From the NCBI GenBank assembly GCA_050084985.1, contig JBITNC010000001.1, forward strand, positions 84,072,001 through 84,136,000: a stretch of 64,000 bases of DNA. Direction: 5' to 3'. The stretch is from Nageia nagi (lineage: Eukaryota; Pinophyta). Positions 1 through 11,479 of the stretch are shown piece after piece (within the stretch, counting starts at the first letter, position 1; the number at the start of each line of letters is the position of its first letter). Made by a program: the position numbers and the translations under genes. The notes beneath the pieces are model-generated. The model searched no databases and was not told the DNA's origin. It saw only the letters and a list, made by a program, of their open reading frames with translations.

Positions 1-660
1 ATAAGATGATGACATCACAGAGGATAAGATAGTCACATTTTGGTAAAGATCGAGTTTCAGAGATGATGAGGTCAGTAAGGGGTGATTAAAAAGGTTGGAG
101 TCAGTAGATAAAGTGTTCCAAAATGAAATGATAAAAGCTTAGTTGTGGAAAAGCCTAGGTTCCAGAGAAAGTGAGTAGAGCATTCCGGAAGTATGAAGAT
201 GACATCACAGGGAGAACAGTGTTTACATTTTTGAATGAAACCGATTCCCGAAATTGATGAGGTCAGCAAAGAGTGATTGAATAGCCAGAGCTGGTGAGTA
301 GAGCATTCTAGAAGTATGAAGATGACATCATGGGGAGAGCAATGTTCACATTTTTGAATGAAATCAGGTCTCAGAAGTGATGAGGTCAGCAAGGAGTGAT
401 CGAATAGCTAGAGCCAGTGAGTATAACATTTAGGAAGTATGAAGATGATGTCATGGGGAGAAACGATGTTCACATTTTTGAATGAAATTGGGTCCCAAAA
501 GTGATGAGGTCAGCAGGGAGTGATCAAATAGCCAGAGCTAGTGAATAGAGCATTCCAGAATGTAGAGATGAGAATAGCAAAGAGAGATCAAATAGTCAGA
601 GCTAGTAAATAGAATATCCCAAAAGAGATGAGGATAGCGAGAAGTCAGATCATAGTCATC
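1..660. repeat. Degenerate ~123-bp tandem repeat, LTR U3-like
   Basis: The phrase GTGAGTAGAGCATTCC recurs at 171, 294, 417 and 541, giving spacings of 123, 123 and 124 bp. A partial copy lies before 171, and shortened units of about 63 bp follow 541. Each full unit carries GATGACATCA or GATGATGTCA and a GATGAGGTCAGCAAGGAGTGA block. The repeat sits upstream of a TATA-like and AATAAA-bearing stretch, which suggests enhancer repeats of an LTR (inference). The left end is cut by the window. Confidence 0.8.
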
Positions 661-799
661 AAGAAGCCGTATCATCTGCAATCTATCTAGTTTTGTAATA
701 TTCTACCAAGTGGTGTATGTAGGTAGCATCAGTTAAAAGAAGGCTAGAATCTTGAAGCCATTTTGTAAACATTTCTATTTTGCAATTCTTGTAACTGTT

Positions 800-900
800 G
801 TTGCTTTAGTATAAGTATATGAAAATAAAGTGAAAGAAGGGTCGAAAGCCCTAGTATTGCTCTTTACATTTATTCTTGAAGACCTGTAGTTTTTATCAGT
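800..900 (+). promoter_or_regulatory. Possible LTR core promoter and poly(A) region
   Basis: TATAAGTATATG at 810 is followed by AATAAA at 824 and a pyrimidine-rich TTTACATTTATTCTT stretch, ending TTTTTATCA near 898. The order of repeat array, TATA, AATAAA and CA end resembles the U3-R-U5 of a plant LTR. I found no second LTR copy and no convincing primer-binding site, so this is tentative. Confidence 0.3.
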
Positions 901-1150
901 AATATGATACCATCTTGACCTTTCTTATCTAGCACTCGTAATTGTCATTCTTAATTTGGTTACATTGTGGCAGCTTGGCTTATTTCCTAAATGATAATTG
1001 TGAGTTGCTAGTATAACTATGTCTGCTACATGGTAGAGTAAAGCTGGGAAACTATTAGAGAGTGAGAGCTTGTACTGTAGCTGCTACATTAGATTCAGAC
1101 CAAGGTTTCACACACTATGAAAGCCCACGCTGAACTAGTGATCCACCTTT

Positions 1151-1310
1151 GCTTTCTCTCTTGTTACCCTAAGCCTTTTTGCTTAAATTCCTCACACTTT
1201 GCTCCTTTTTATTTCCTTTCCTATTACTTTGCTTTCTCTCTTGTTACCTTAACCCTTTTGCTTAAATTCCTCGCACTCTACCCCTTTTTATTTCCTTTCC
1301 TATTACTTTT
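1151..1310. repeat. 80-bp tandem duplication, pyrimidine-rich
   Basis: GCTTTCTCTCTTGTTACC begins at 1151 and again at 1231, and the two 80-bp copies match along most of their length. The strand is rich in C and T. An open frame across it only reflects the repeat composition; no function is apparent. Confidence 0.85.
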
Positions 1311-1452
1311 TCTATGCCCAATAGATAAGGAACCAGCCTTCTCCAGAGATTAGACTGTCACTATAGTCTGTTCTTGATTTACTTTGGTTAAGATTATTCA
1401 CAGCACATATATTACACAATCCTAATCAACACATGTCTATGCAAAATTGAAT

Positions 1453-1740
1453 ATGCTCATATATGTAAAAATGTAGTCACTCATTTGCACCAAATTAGAG
1501 ATTCTCATTTGTACAAGATTGTAGATGCTCTTCTAAGAAATATTGTAAATTCTCATGAGTGCAATATTGTAGATGCTTGTTAGTACAATTTTATAAATGC
1601 TTATTTGTGCAACATTAAAGATGCTTGTCTAAGAAACATTATAGATGCTCATTAGTGCAATATTGTAGACATTTGTCTATGCAACATTACAAATGTTTAC
1701 CCTTGAGTATTGAAGAGGCTCATTAGGTAGAGTATTTCAA
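1453..1740. repeat. 24-bp tandem array, about 11 copies
   Basis: Units resembling ATGCTCATTTGTGCAA plus ATATTGTAG start at 1453, 1477, 1501, 1525, 1549, 1573, 1597, 1621, 1645, 1669 and 1693, with a weaker copy near 1717. The period is exactly 24 bp over at least ten steps although the units have diverged. No long reading frame runs through it. Confidence 0.85.
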
Positions 1741-3559
1741 CTATAAGATGATCTTTACAGATACATAGATGATCATATATAGAAAAGTGTTGATAATTAT
1801 CATAATAAATACATATATGATCATCTTTTCATTTTTGTAGACTATCATCTATGCTCTTATAGAAATGATTATCCTTACCTTTATGTAGATGATCATGTTG
1901 AAATTTACTCTAGCGATCATCATAAACTAAAAAATAATATATATCACCAAAAAATTCTAGCTATATTAAAAAAATAAATTTTACCACCTACCCTATGCAA
2001 GTTTTGAACACCTTTCACCATGACTTCAAATTGTGTTCCCCAACATTTGAAAATTTTAATTTTGCCATCATTCCTTATGCATAACATTGGTTATGACTGA
2101 ATCCATTTTTTGTTCTTTTACATTTGACATGTTTTGAAAGTAATTAGGTTGTAGTGCAAGGTGTAACTTAGGCATTTATTACTATACCATGCACTATGTT
2201 GGCAAGATATAGATGGAGTCTTAGCCATTAGGTTTATGCCATAGCTAGCATGTGATAAAGAAGTTCCCTTACAAATACAAAGCTTTAATTATTTTGCTTC
2301 TATCCCAATAGATGGGTTACTTAATGATCTTGTGCAAAGGTTCATCCAAAAATTTTAATCATATCCAAACCTATCCTTTTTTATTAAAAAAAGGATCATT
2401 TTTTAAATTCAAAGTTACTCAAGAGCTTTGGTTTTTTCAAAACACTTGGCTTTAATCAAGTCAATGAACAAAAAACTTGTTTTTACTTTCTCTTTGACAT
2501 ATTTCTTTCTTTTTAGGATTTTTTATTTATTTTGTATTATTTGTTGTATTTTTATGATGTTCTTGATGTGAAGGATTTTTGAGTGCAAGTATTTTGTCCA
2601 AATTTTTGTATTAATACATTACGAATCTAGAATTCAATTTTAAATTTAGGAACATTGTTTGGGTTTTTATGTATTTCTAACCTTGGTTGATTATCATTGG
2701 TTGTATAAAAAGATACAAAAAACATTGCAAATGTCTTTAACTATTATATTTTATTTTGATCTACCTCATTAATATTTATAGTTAATCCTAGGCCCAAGGA
2801 GGTCTAAAGAATTTTTAACAAATTTCAAAACTTTCCAAATTTTTAGATTTTAAGGTTTTTTTTTTAATCCCTAGCAATCCTTTTTAGATCATTGGTGATA
2901 TTTATGGATCATTGGTGCCAAATATAAAATTGCTAGCATTTGATTGCATGGGTTAATAAAAAGAAAAATCTTTACTATCACTTTTTAATTAATCTTTTAT
3001 GCTAGATCAAAGCTCCATTGCCTCCCTACCCCACAAGCTAAGTTTTGAATCTACATTTATCTTTCTCATTATTGATTGAAGCTAGGATGCCACCATGAGG
3101 ATGTTCAACACCACATAAGAGGCCAATGAGGGAAGAGGTAGGTTTTCAAACCCTCCTTTTACTTTTTTACTTAATGTATTAATTTTAACTACTAAATAGT
3201 CAAATAGAAACCATAGGAATGTTAAAATTAATGTCTTAATCATTTTTAATCATTTAAAGTTGTAATTTTTTTCATTTTTCATAAGTTTTTAATTTTTTTT
3301 TAAAACCTTCATCATGATCATTGACTAGGGATGAGGGTTTATAGAAGTGATTCTATAAAATAATATACTAAATTAATCTTCTTATATTAATATCTTAGGT
3401 TTTAGATATTTTTGATCCATGTGGGTGATACCCTAGGATTCTCTTAGAGGGTTTCAACATGATGATGGTTGAGGACCACACTTTCTTGTGTAGTGTGGGT
3501 TTTGTACTAGGACCTTATATGGGTCATATTCATTAGTATTACCCATTATTGATGGTCCT
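1741..3559. other. No gene seen; AT-rich sequence
   Basis: From 1741 to 1930 short TGATCAT-containing phrases recur irregularly. The remainder is AT-rich without a convincing reading frame. An AAAGGATCATTTTT string near 2390 resembles the outer end of the LTR near 26150, but the similarity does not extend further. Confidence 0.6.
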
Positions 3560-5240
3560 ATTGGTGAGATGGGATTATTCAATTGGTACCTTCCATCTTA
3601 CTATAAGGGAGATGACTATCATAATGGAGGACACCCATCATTTATATCATTGAGCTATTTAGGGGATTCAAACATCATTGCTATTTATTAAGTAGATAAA
3701 ATTGATGAAGTTTTAGGTGACATGTTTTTAGGTGGCTTGTCATACCTTAGGTGCTAGAAGAATGACCAACATGGGCTTCTAAGAGCTTCTTATTTGATGG
3801 GCCTTATCTAGTGTTACCCACTTTCAAACATAAATAGTGATTGATTTCCTTGGCTATTGTTACATGTAGTGGTTGATATGCTTTAGCATGGTACTATTTA
3901 TTATTGGGCCCCTACACTCTTAGCACAAATATACTAAGAGATGTTCCATTATTCACTGGGTGATAGGTCATCTTTATCAGTTATGATCACTCTATAAGAT
4001 TGGCCATATGAGCACATCCACATGGCTTTCCCTCATGGAATCATAGTTTGTGGCTTTGAGACACACTTCACATATCCAACTAGGATTTTATGATGGAGGG
4101 ATGATTTTTATTCACATCCTTCTAATGGAATTCATCATGATGTGGCACACTACTAGCATTTATTATTGCACTTGGTGCTTGATCAGGTGAGGTTTAGACC
4201 TTATCACTCTTATCCAGATTGGGATGAGCTTGTTATCTAGCTTGTTAGTATTATATATGATAGAGTTATTAGTGGGAGGAGGATGAAATTCTTAGAGTTT
4301 TTTTACTTTGAGCATGTATAGTGCTAGTTTAGCCTTGTACAGAAAATTCCACCAACCCCTATCTAATTTTTCAAAGAGGGTGAGGTATTTATTGAGGGTA
4401 TTTAGTGGATCATGTATTTAGATCCTAACTTGATGTAGGAGGAGCCCTTAATGGAGGATTATAATGCTATTAAGGAGTTCTTGGTATGGTGGCAGGTTGA
4501 GATAGAGGGGGATATTGGAGAGCTAGTGGATCTTCATGTATGTTGATGAGATGCTAAGCCAAACATAGTAGCTAAGGTCAAAGGGGCAATTAAGGATGAG
4601 AATATAGGGGAGTAGGTTAATAAGTGAGCAAATAATGAGCTAAGAAATATAATTAGTCAAGGACAGGATATAGATAGATGTAGTAGCTACAAGGGCTAGA
4701 GTAAGTCAAGCTCCTCCTCCATAAGTTCCCAATATGATGCACTCATAGGTGATATATACAAGTTGAGGTATTAAGATCTTAGATCAACACTTGCATGTAT
4801 CATTATTGAGCTAATAAAGATTGATATCATTAAGAGAGGGATGAGGCTGAAGCTTCTTCATAATATAAAGGGTCTAGTACATCTATAGAGGGGTTAGCTA
4901 ACCATCAATGTTTATTCAAGGTATTATTTAGTAGAGGGATTACTACTCTTCCATTATTCATATATGGTTGATTGAGGGTACCATCATATGTTACTTTAGC
5001 ACACCAGGTAGCCAATGGATTCTAGAGGAATGCTAGCACATAGGATAGACTTGTTAGATAGGTGGGGTTTCTTCATAGCACCTAATGGGATCATCTAAGA
5101 AGTGTAGAGTGACTCAAGTAATGAGTCTTACAAGTTCAGTGGGTACCACCATCTAGGATAGGGCACGTATCATGGAGCTAATATTTTAAATGAATATGGG
5201 GAGGGAAGCTCTTTAGGATATCCTAGTGGTTGGATTATGT
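3560..5240 (+). pseudogene. Decayed plant-mobile-domain (PMD) coding region, copy 1
   Basis: This is not an open frame. Read with frame changes, the + strand gives TFHLTIREMTIIMEDTHHLY at about 3588, matching the PMD core pattern TFHLP-x-GEMT-x-TLEDV. Further on, FEHV-x-C-x-FSLVQKIPPTP at about 4310-4360 resembles the conserved PMD pattern R-V-x-R-Q-F-G-x-x-Q-x-IP. A WW-containing stretch follows near 4490, as is common in the family. PMD proteins (aminotransferase-like, MAIL1 type) occur as host genes and as passengers of plant transposons. Many stops and frameshifts show this copy is dead. It is on the strand opposite to Tat element A and lies beyond the end of that element's pol. Whether it belongs to that element is inference, because I could not find A's left LTR. 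Confidence 0.6.
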
Positions 5241-6992
5241 GTTACTTATATTTCATGTTATACTTATGTTATTTTATAGACTATGTTATTTATTTTTTGA
5301 GATCATGGAGGGCATGTTCATTTCTTAAGTTTTATACATGCTATTCATAGGCTTATTTTTGATGACTTTATTTATTTTTATGATCATGGATATTATGCTT
5401 GATGGTTAGTTTTTCTAAATGGATGTGATGGATAGCTTATGCGATGGACATTTGATTATATTTTTTGATATATACACATGATGATAGCTTTAGACTTATA
5501 TATATATGTTGATGATACTTTTTTATGTGTTTTTGTTATCATGTTTTTGATGTATGGTTATTAATTATATTTTTAGATTCAAGTATTAGGATTTTTAGAA
5601 TGTAGGAATATTGAATTTCATATGTTAATGATATGTCTAAATTAGTATTTGACATTCATTCTCATGAATCAAATAATGTGACACTTAATGTTTTACTTAT
5701 TTTTGTTAATGTAAAGTAATATTTATATAGGATTTTTATGTTTAAAAAATAAGATTTTATTTGTAAGAGAATGGAATCAGATGCATCATTTTCCATTTTC
5801 TTGGCTACTTTTATAAATGGCTTGGACATAATATACTAGTATAAACATATGTAGTAATATAGATGATGTGGATGTATGGATGTAAAACATACAAGATTCA
5901 CTAAACACTTATGGATGTATGGATGCATTATGTATACATAAATAAACATGTAAAAATGGTATATGAATGTAAAATACTTTTAGAAATGCATGAAACTTAA
6001 TGACCTAAGGTAATTACAAATGACATAATAATTTAGACATTCACTTTAATGTTTTGGCAATTTATCAAGCTTTATAATAATAATAATTATATATGATGAT
6101 ATGAAATGAATGAATGTATATAATATAATAAATATGTGTAATGAATAACACTTTTAATATCTAGTTTCATTAATTGATATTTTGCTTTAGTTTCATCCAC
6201 TAGGGATGATATAAAACAAGATTATAATATACTCAAGTTTACCATATACTCAAGTGTGTACAATGATGTTCATTTCCTTATATTGAAATTCATAAATTGA
6301 ATACTCCAAGATTATAATTATAAAGTATGATTCTTTTTATGCTTTTGTAAGGTATAATTTACTACCAAAACATTTCCATAGCCCTAGTGAAGGTTAACCC
6401 CTTCATCCTATTATAGCCTAGCTGTATTGTGAGTCAAGCATCCATAGCCCTGATAGAGGATACTATAATGGCCCAAGAACTCTAAAACTTTATTTTTTTA
6501 TTTATTTTTTCTCTTTTCTCTTTATTTTTTTAATCCTAAATCTTAGGTTCAGGATGAAGCAAAAAAGCAAAAGAATCATACTCAAATTCATGCTCAAGAA
6601 ATATCCAATTCTTGATTATTTTGATGTTTTAATATGAGAAGTGTATGACTCTATTAGAATACTACCATATATCATAATTATGTCCTTTTATCATTATAAG
6701 GTTTTAAAATTTTGACATAGTATATTTCAAAAAAAACCAAACATGAATGGAGTATTCATTGCCTTCTTCTTTATTCGTAAATACAACTATATATATATAA
6801 ATGGATATTACATGGCTGTATGCATGATATATGAATACATATAGCTTGTTTAATTGCCTCTTTCATTATGATTAGAATCTAATGACTATGACATTTGAGG
6901 TGAAGGACTAAATATGATGAACAAATTGGAATGATATGAACATAAGGGTAGCGCATCTAGTAGCCAAGACACTTTACAAGTGTATCTTCTAA

Positions 6993-6993
<1 letters not shown>
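5241..6993. other. No gene seen
   Basis: AT-rich DNA without a supported reading frame. CCATAGCCCTAGTGAAGG near 6378 recurs as CCATAGCCCTGATAGAGG near 6450. Confidence 0.6.

Positions 6994-7052
<59 letters not shown>
6994..7052. repeat. TA dinucleotide microsatellite (~29 units)
   Basis: An uninterrupted run of alternating T and A, about 59 bp long, followed by T-rich sequence. Confidence 0.97.
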
Positions 7053-7056
<4 letters not shown>

Positions 7057-7347
7057 TTTATATTTTTTATGGGTTTTTTGAATTTTAAATATTTTTGTAT
7101 TTTTTATAATATTTTACTTTTTTGGTTTTTGTAATTTATGATTTTTTTTGGTTTTTTATGGGTTTCCTAACTGGGCAAGAACCTTTAACAAGTCATCATG
7201 GGTGGAAAGATGGAAATGATAGTGAGTGCAAATGGTATGATCAATGGTCCATTGTGTGGAATCATGGGTGATATATATAGAAAACATGAAATCTGAGCAC
7301 CAAAGGTTTATGGATAAAACATGGGCTATGGTGACATCATCAAAAAG

Positions 7348-7384
7348 ATCTTCTACATCCTATCTTCTTCAGGATGTAGAAGAT
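7348..7384. repeat. Perfect inverted repeat, 14-bp arms, 9-nt loop
   Basis: ATCTTCTACATCCT and its exact reverse complement AGGATGTAGAAGAT flank a 9-nt spacer. It would fold as a short hairpin on either strand. No T-tract or gene end places it as a terminator, and the stem is too short for a typical plant microRNA precursor. Confidence 0.85.
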
Positions 7385-7419
7385 GTGGCCCATAAAATTT
7401 AACAAATCTAACTACCAAT

Positions 7420-7510
7420 GGGCTAATAAGAGTATAAATCATAATCATATTGCTCTTATATTGGGTTAATAAGAGCATCAATCATAATCATAATCTTTTT
7501 TAGGTATGTC
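7420..7510. repeat. 43-bp direct repeat
   Basis: GGGCTAATAAGAGTATAAATC near 7420 is repeated as GGGTTAATAAGAGCATCAATC near 7463, each followed by ATAATCAT. Small local duplication. Confidence 0.6.
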
Positions 7511-8062
7511 ATAGATTACATAAGTTCCCTAGCAAGGCTGGTGATTAATGAAAATCTCTATTCGATGAGAGGTCTTTAGGGCATTATAGGCATAGTCAAA
7601 TTTATCTATTATGATGGTTAAGATGATGTTGTATACCTTTGAGAAACTAATTGAATTGATCTTTCTCTAATTCTAGGGTTTGGATGAGATATCCTAAAGG
7701 GTAATTAAGAAATGTACAAAGTGATCATGAGATACAAAGGTATGACAATTCCCATGGGAAAGGGGCATTATAATGTGAAGACCATTCCCATTGATTGGTG
7801 GAAGGAATGATACAATGCAAGTGACTCATTATGCTTGATATATGTAAAGTATAATCAACCACTTACAATGTCCTATGCAAGTGTATAATAATTTGTATAA
7901 AGTTTTTAAAGATAAGAGCATATATACACATATATAAAAAGAACTTTATTTTTAGTATTTTTTTATTTTTATTCACATATGTACTTGATGTTTATTTTGA
8001 TGATTTTACTTTTATTAGGATAGAAATTTTTTTACAATTCCTAAGTAATAATGACCACCTTG

Positions 8063-8940
8063 TTATTTATGAGTAACCCAACCTTTATAATCTAAGAAGT
8101 AAAAGTATGGAGGTTGTACTGCAAAATGAGTAGGACCTAATCCTAGAATAGATGGTTGATAATGGATAGGATACAAAACAAGTGGTAAGATTGAGAGATG
8201 ATGATTTAAATTCTTGATGATGTGTTTTGGCATAGCTAATAATGTCAAAACTTCATCATATTTAAAAGGGGAGGGTGAGATGGTATCTATAAGGGTTGTG
8301 GAGACTCAAGTGGAAGTGATGGCATGAGGAGGATTGCACTCTCTATGCAATTTTAGACATACTCATTATTTATAGGTTTAGGCTTGACCTCATTTATTCT
8401 TATTTTAAGGTGTTCAAGAATTCTTTCAAACCTTGGTTTTACATTGGTAGAATTATTTACACAATAATGTTTACTAAATAATGAACTATAATCATATATA
8501 ATTTTGTTGTATAGAATTGAATGAGTATTATACTTAAGTACCAAATCATTGATAACCTTAGTTATAGAGATTGATCTCCCATAACACCAAAGAGTCATAT
8601 AATCCACATAATTTAGCAAGATTCTAGGTTATCTATAAGGCCAATGCAATTAAAATAGATGGATCTAATTTGTTAGGGATTTGACATCCATCCACATGTC
8701 TTTTGCTTCTAATTTGATGGTTACCTTAATATTATCAATTTATAAATCCCATGCATTAGTTCTTCACTGTTCATAAAAATGCATAGTTATAATTTCTTGA
8801 ATTTCCTTTGGTAAAGTGAAGAAATGAGCTATCTCAATGTAAGGACACTTTTGTAATGCTTTCATGTAGTGATCTTTTGGATATTTATCCATAAAATATT
8901 AGCTTATGAGATTACATTGTATTGTGTTTTTTTGGTAGTT
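8063..8940 (-). pseudogene. Unidentified - strand coding remnant
   Basis: Reading the - strand from about 8925, a protein-like stretch runs MDKYPKDHYMKALQKCPYIE and continues with AHFFTLPKEIQEIITMHFYE, then after stops an open 88-residue piece (8619-8353) and a 61-residue piece (8248-8063). The composition (charged, few runs) looks like real protein rather than translated noise. I recognise no domain. It has the orientation of element A and lies downstream of its integrase, so it could be an extra reading frame of that element or the gag of another one. Function unknown. Confidence 0.35.
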
Positions 8941-9639
8941 TTTGGTATTTTAGGCATCAAAGGAGGATTGGGGAATCTTGACCTAATTCAAGAAAATTGT
9001 TGGTCAATTTGTTATACACATCTAATTGATCACTAAGGATTACATATGAACATTGTATAAAAATCATAAATACTTTTATGATGACACAAGTCTCTTGTCA
9101 CCTGATCTATCCTTGTAAGTAAAAAATCCTCATCTAGCTAGGTATTAATTATTCTATTTCAGATCCAATTGTTAAAGAAATAATCCATTGTGATACTAAG
9201 GATGATGTAGGTTGGTATCAACATAACAAGTTTATCATACAAATTTGGGTAAAGTAGTATACATGACTTAGGTAATACATGGTTTTTTCCACATAGATTT
9301 CCAAGTTATCTCTTTAAATGTTTATCGCCCATCCTTGATATCTTTTTGGAGATAGTTTTAAGGTTAAGATTATTTGTATATCAATGGCTAGGCAAAGGAA
9401 ATTTCTATTTCTAGGAGAAGTATATTAGGATATTTCTATTATAACCCTATCTCCCAAGAATCTATTAGCAATTAGGTGGATGCTTTTGCACTTTTTTGAT
9501 GCCATTTTCTATTTCAAATACATTAAATATGTATAAGTTTTAGAAAAAGTATTTTTTGTTGATTCAAATTAAAAAACTATTTACAATATATACAATCTTA
9601 AATCAAAAAGCTTATTAAATATAGGAAGCATGAAGATGC

Positions 9640-10640
9640 ATGATGTCTATAAGTTCACACTCTTCATTACCTTCCATATCAACTAAATGATAAGCTCCAG
9701 ATTCAATCCTAACTAGTTAGGGAAAAACTTATCATGAAGTTGTCATTCCATTCAAGAAATATACTAGTTTTCTTTTTAAAATAAATCCTATATATTGAAT
9801 TCATGAATTTTGACTCTTTTATTAAAAGCTCATTTAATGCAATTTTGATAGGTTTGTAGATGTTCTAAAGTGTTAACTCTTCATTCATCTGGAAGTAGCA
9901 ATTGATCTAATCTTGTTTGATGAGGTACTTCATATATGATATAATCTTGTAGGGCAAAATGTTGAGAGGAAATTTCTATTTCTAAGGGTACTACTAGTTT
10001 TATCCCATATACTAAAGAAAATGAGGTTTCCCTGACTCTGAATACTGGTTTAATAAGCCCATAATGCATGTGGAATTCTTGCATGCCAATCTCAGTAGGA
10101 ATCACCAATAATTTTTAATAAAATGCTAAGAATAGTTTTATTTATGGCTTCAACTTAGCCATTCCCTTTGGGATAGTAAGGTATCGATAAGCTTAATTAG
10201 ATATGATATCCTTATTTTTGAAGTTTTTCCCATTATTAGTGATAATTTGAGTAGGAATTGGAAAATGATAAATAATGTTATTTTGTATGAATTTTGCTAT
10301 ATTTGGTCCTTTTGTTGAAATCATAGGGATGGCTTCTACCCATTTCATAAAATATTCTATAGCAGTTATAATAAACTTATGACCTCCTAAGGAAATAGGG
10401 GATATTTGACCTATTAAATGTAATGCCTATTTTGAGAATGGCCATAATGATTGCATGAGTTGTAATGTATACAAAGGTTGATTAAATAGATTGGAATGTT
10501 ATTGACATTTACACACCTTTTAACATATTCCATATAGTCACATTCCATAGTAGTCTAGTAATATCCCATATGCATTAATTATTTTGTAATTGTAGAAACA
10601 CTAAAATGTCCTTCATCATTCCATCACGTGTGTATGAAAT
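9640..10640 (-). pseudogene. Element A integrase remnant
   Basis: The - strand holds the C-terminal part of a gypsy integrase, open from 10108 to 9881, containing FSLVYGIKLVVPLEIEI, which corresponds to the family pattern TPFSLVYG-x-EAV-x-PIEIE. Upstream, in other frames, fragments such as CDYMEYVKRCVNV (zinc-finger region near 10560), ITDNGTNF-like residues near 10230 and sequence encoding FTKW-like residues near 10340 can be followed. Several frameshifts separate these pieces. Integrase joins the DNA copy to the host chromosome; this copy cannot make a complete enzyme. Confidence 0.75.
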
Positions 10641-11039
10641 AGCAATTTGTGAATCAGCCCACTCTAAACATCTAAGTAATATCCCATTCAAACCCCTATG
10701 GTACAAGATATCTCATATTATGAAAAAGTGATTTGAACTATGTGTATGCCACAAAACCTCATCTCTTAAAAACTTAAACAACCATGTATGCCATAAATTT
10801 TTATCTTCCATTGCATTGTTTAGAACTACATGTTCAACCTTGTATGACTCTATTGAGAATTGAGTGATCTGAACAATCTCAATAAGGATCATTTTTTATT
10901 ATTTTTTATGATCATTAAACATACAATGGAATCCATAGCATCAAAAAATATATTAGTTAATCATGGTGCTACTTCTGAATTGTATTTTTTGAAAGATGAT
11001 AGTAGATTATTTACCAATCTCTTATATTTTTGTAGCAAA

Positions 11040-11420
11040 GATTCTTTACATTAGAAGATTTCTTTGACTTGATTTATGATCAATAGCGAGTCAACAATAA
11101 ATTTAAATTTTCTTAACTTTAATTTTATGGTAGATTTTATAGCTAGGATTAAAGCTTAATACTCAGCATTATTGTTTGTATATGAAAAATTAAGCTTAAA
11201 AGAATAGGGTATGGGAACTCCTTGGGGTGTAATGAGAACTATACTTGTATGTTCACTTTGTTCACATCTTGACACATCAAAATATATTACCATGTACCAA
11301 TCTTCTTTAGACTATATAAGAATTTTCATTTCATCTGATTATAATACATGTTCATCTGGTAATTCTATGATGAGTGGATTATCATTGGGTAATAGTGCTT
11401 CAACAAGATAGTTAGCTATG
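11040..11420 (-). pseudogene. Element A second RNase H domain (aRNH-type)
   Basis: Reading the - strand gives VIYFDVSRCEQ near 11285, ITPQGVPIPYSFKLNF near 11215 and YTNNNAEY followed by a stop and ALIL near 11170. This is the FDGS...TNN-x-AEYEAL signature of the additional RNase H found between RT and integrase in Tat elements. The catalytic aspartate region is recognisable but FDGS reads FDVS. A stop sits directly after the AEY motif, where a charged residue is expected. Confidence 0.75.
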
Positions 11421-11479
11421 ACTTATCCTTTGATTGATTTTTGACTTATAAAGAATAAGTTGAATTCAGTTAAATGCAT

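Noticed and set aside
72-392. 106-codon - strand open frame with internal repeats
   Set aside because: It is a translation of the 123-bp tandem repeat; the repeat is not codon-driven and has no protein family resemblance.
1117-1353. + strand open frame with hydrophobic residues
   Set aside because: Low-complexity translation of the 80-bp pyrimidine-rich duplication.
1453-1740. CRISPR-like array
   Set aside because: Units are contiguous 24-bp repeats without spacers, in plant DNA.
2380-2410. Possible left LTR end of element A (AAAGGATCATTTTT, as near 26150)
   Set aside because: The similarity covers only about 30 bases and does not continue into the expected LTR.
7348-7384. Transcription terminator or microRNA precursor
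   Set aside because: No T-tract or adjacent gene end, and the stem is shorter than plant miRNA precursors.
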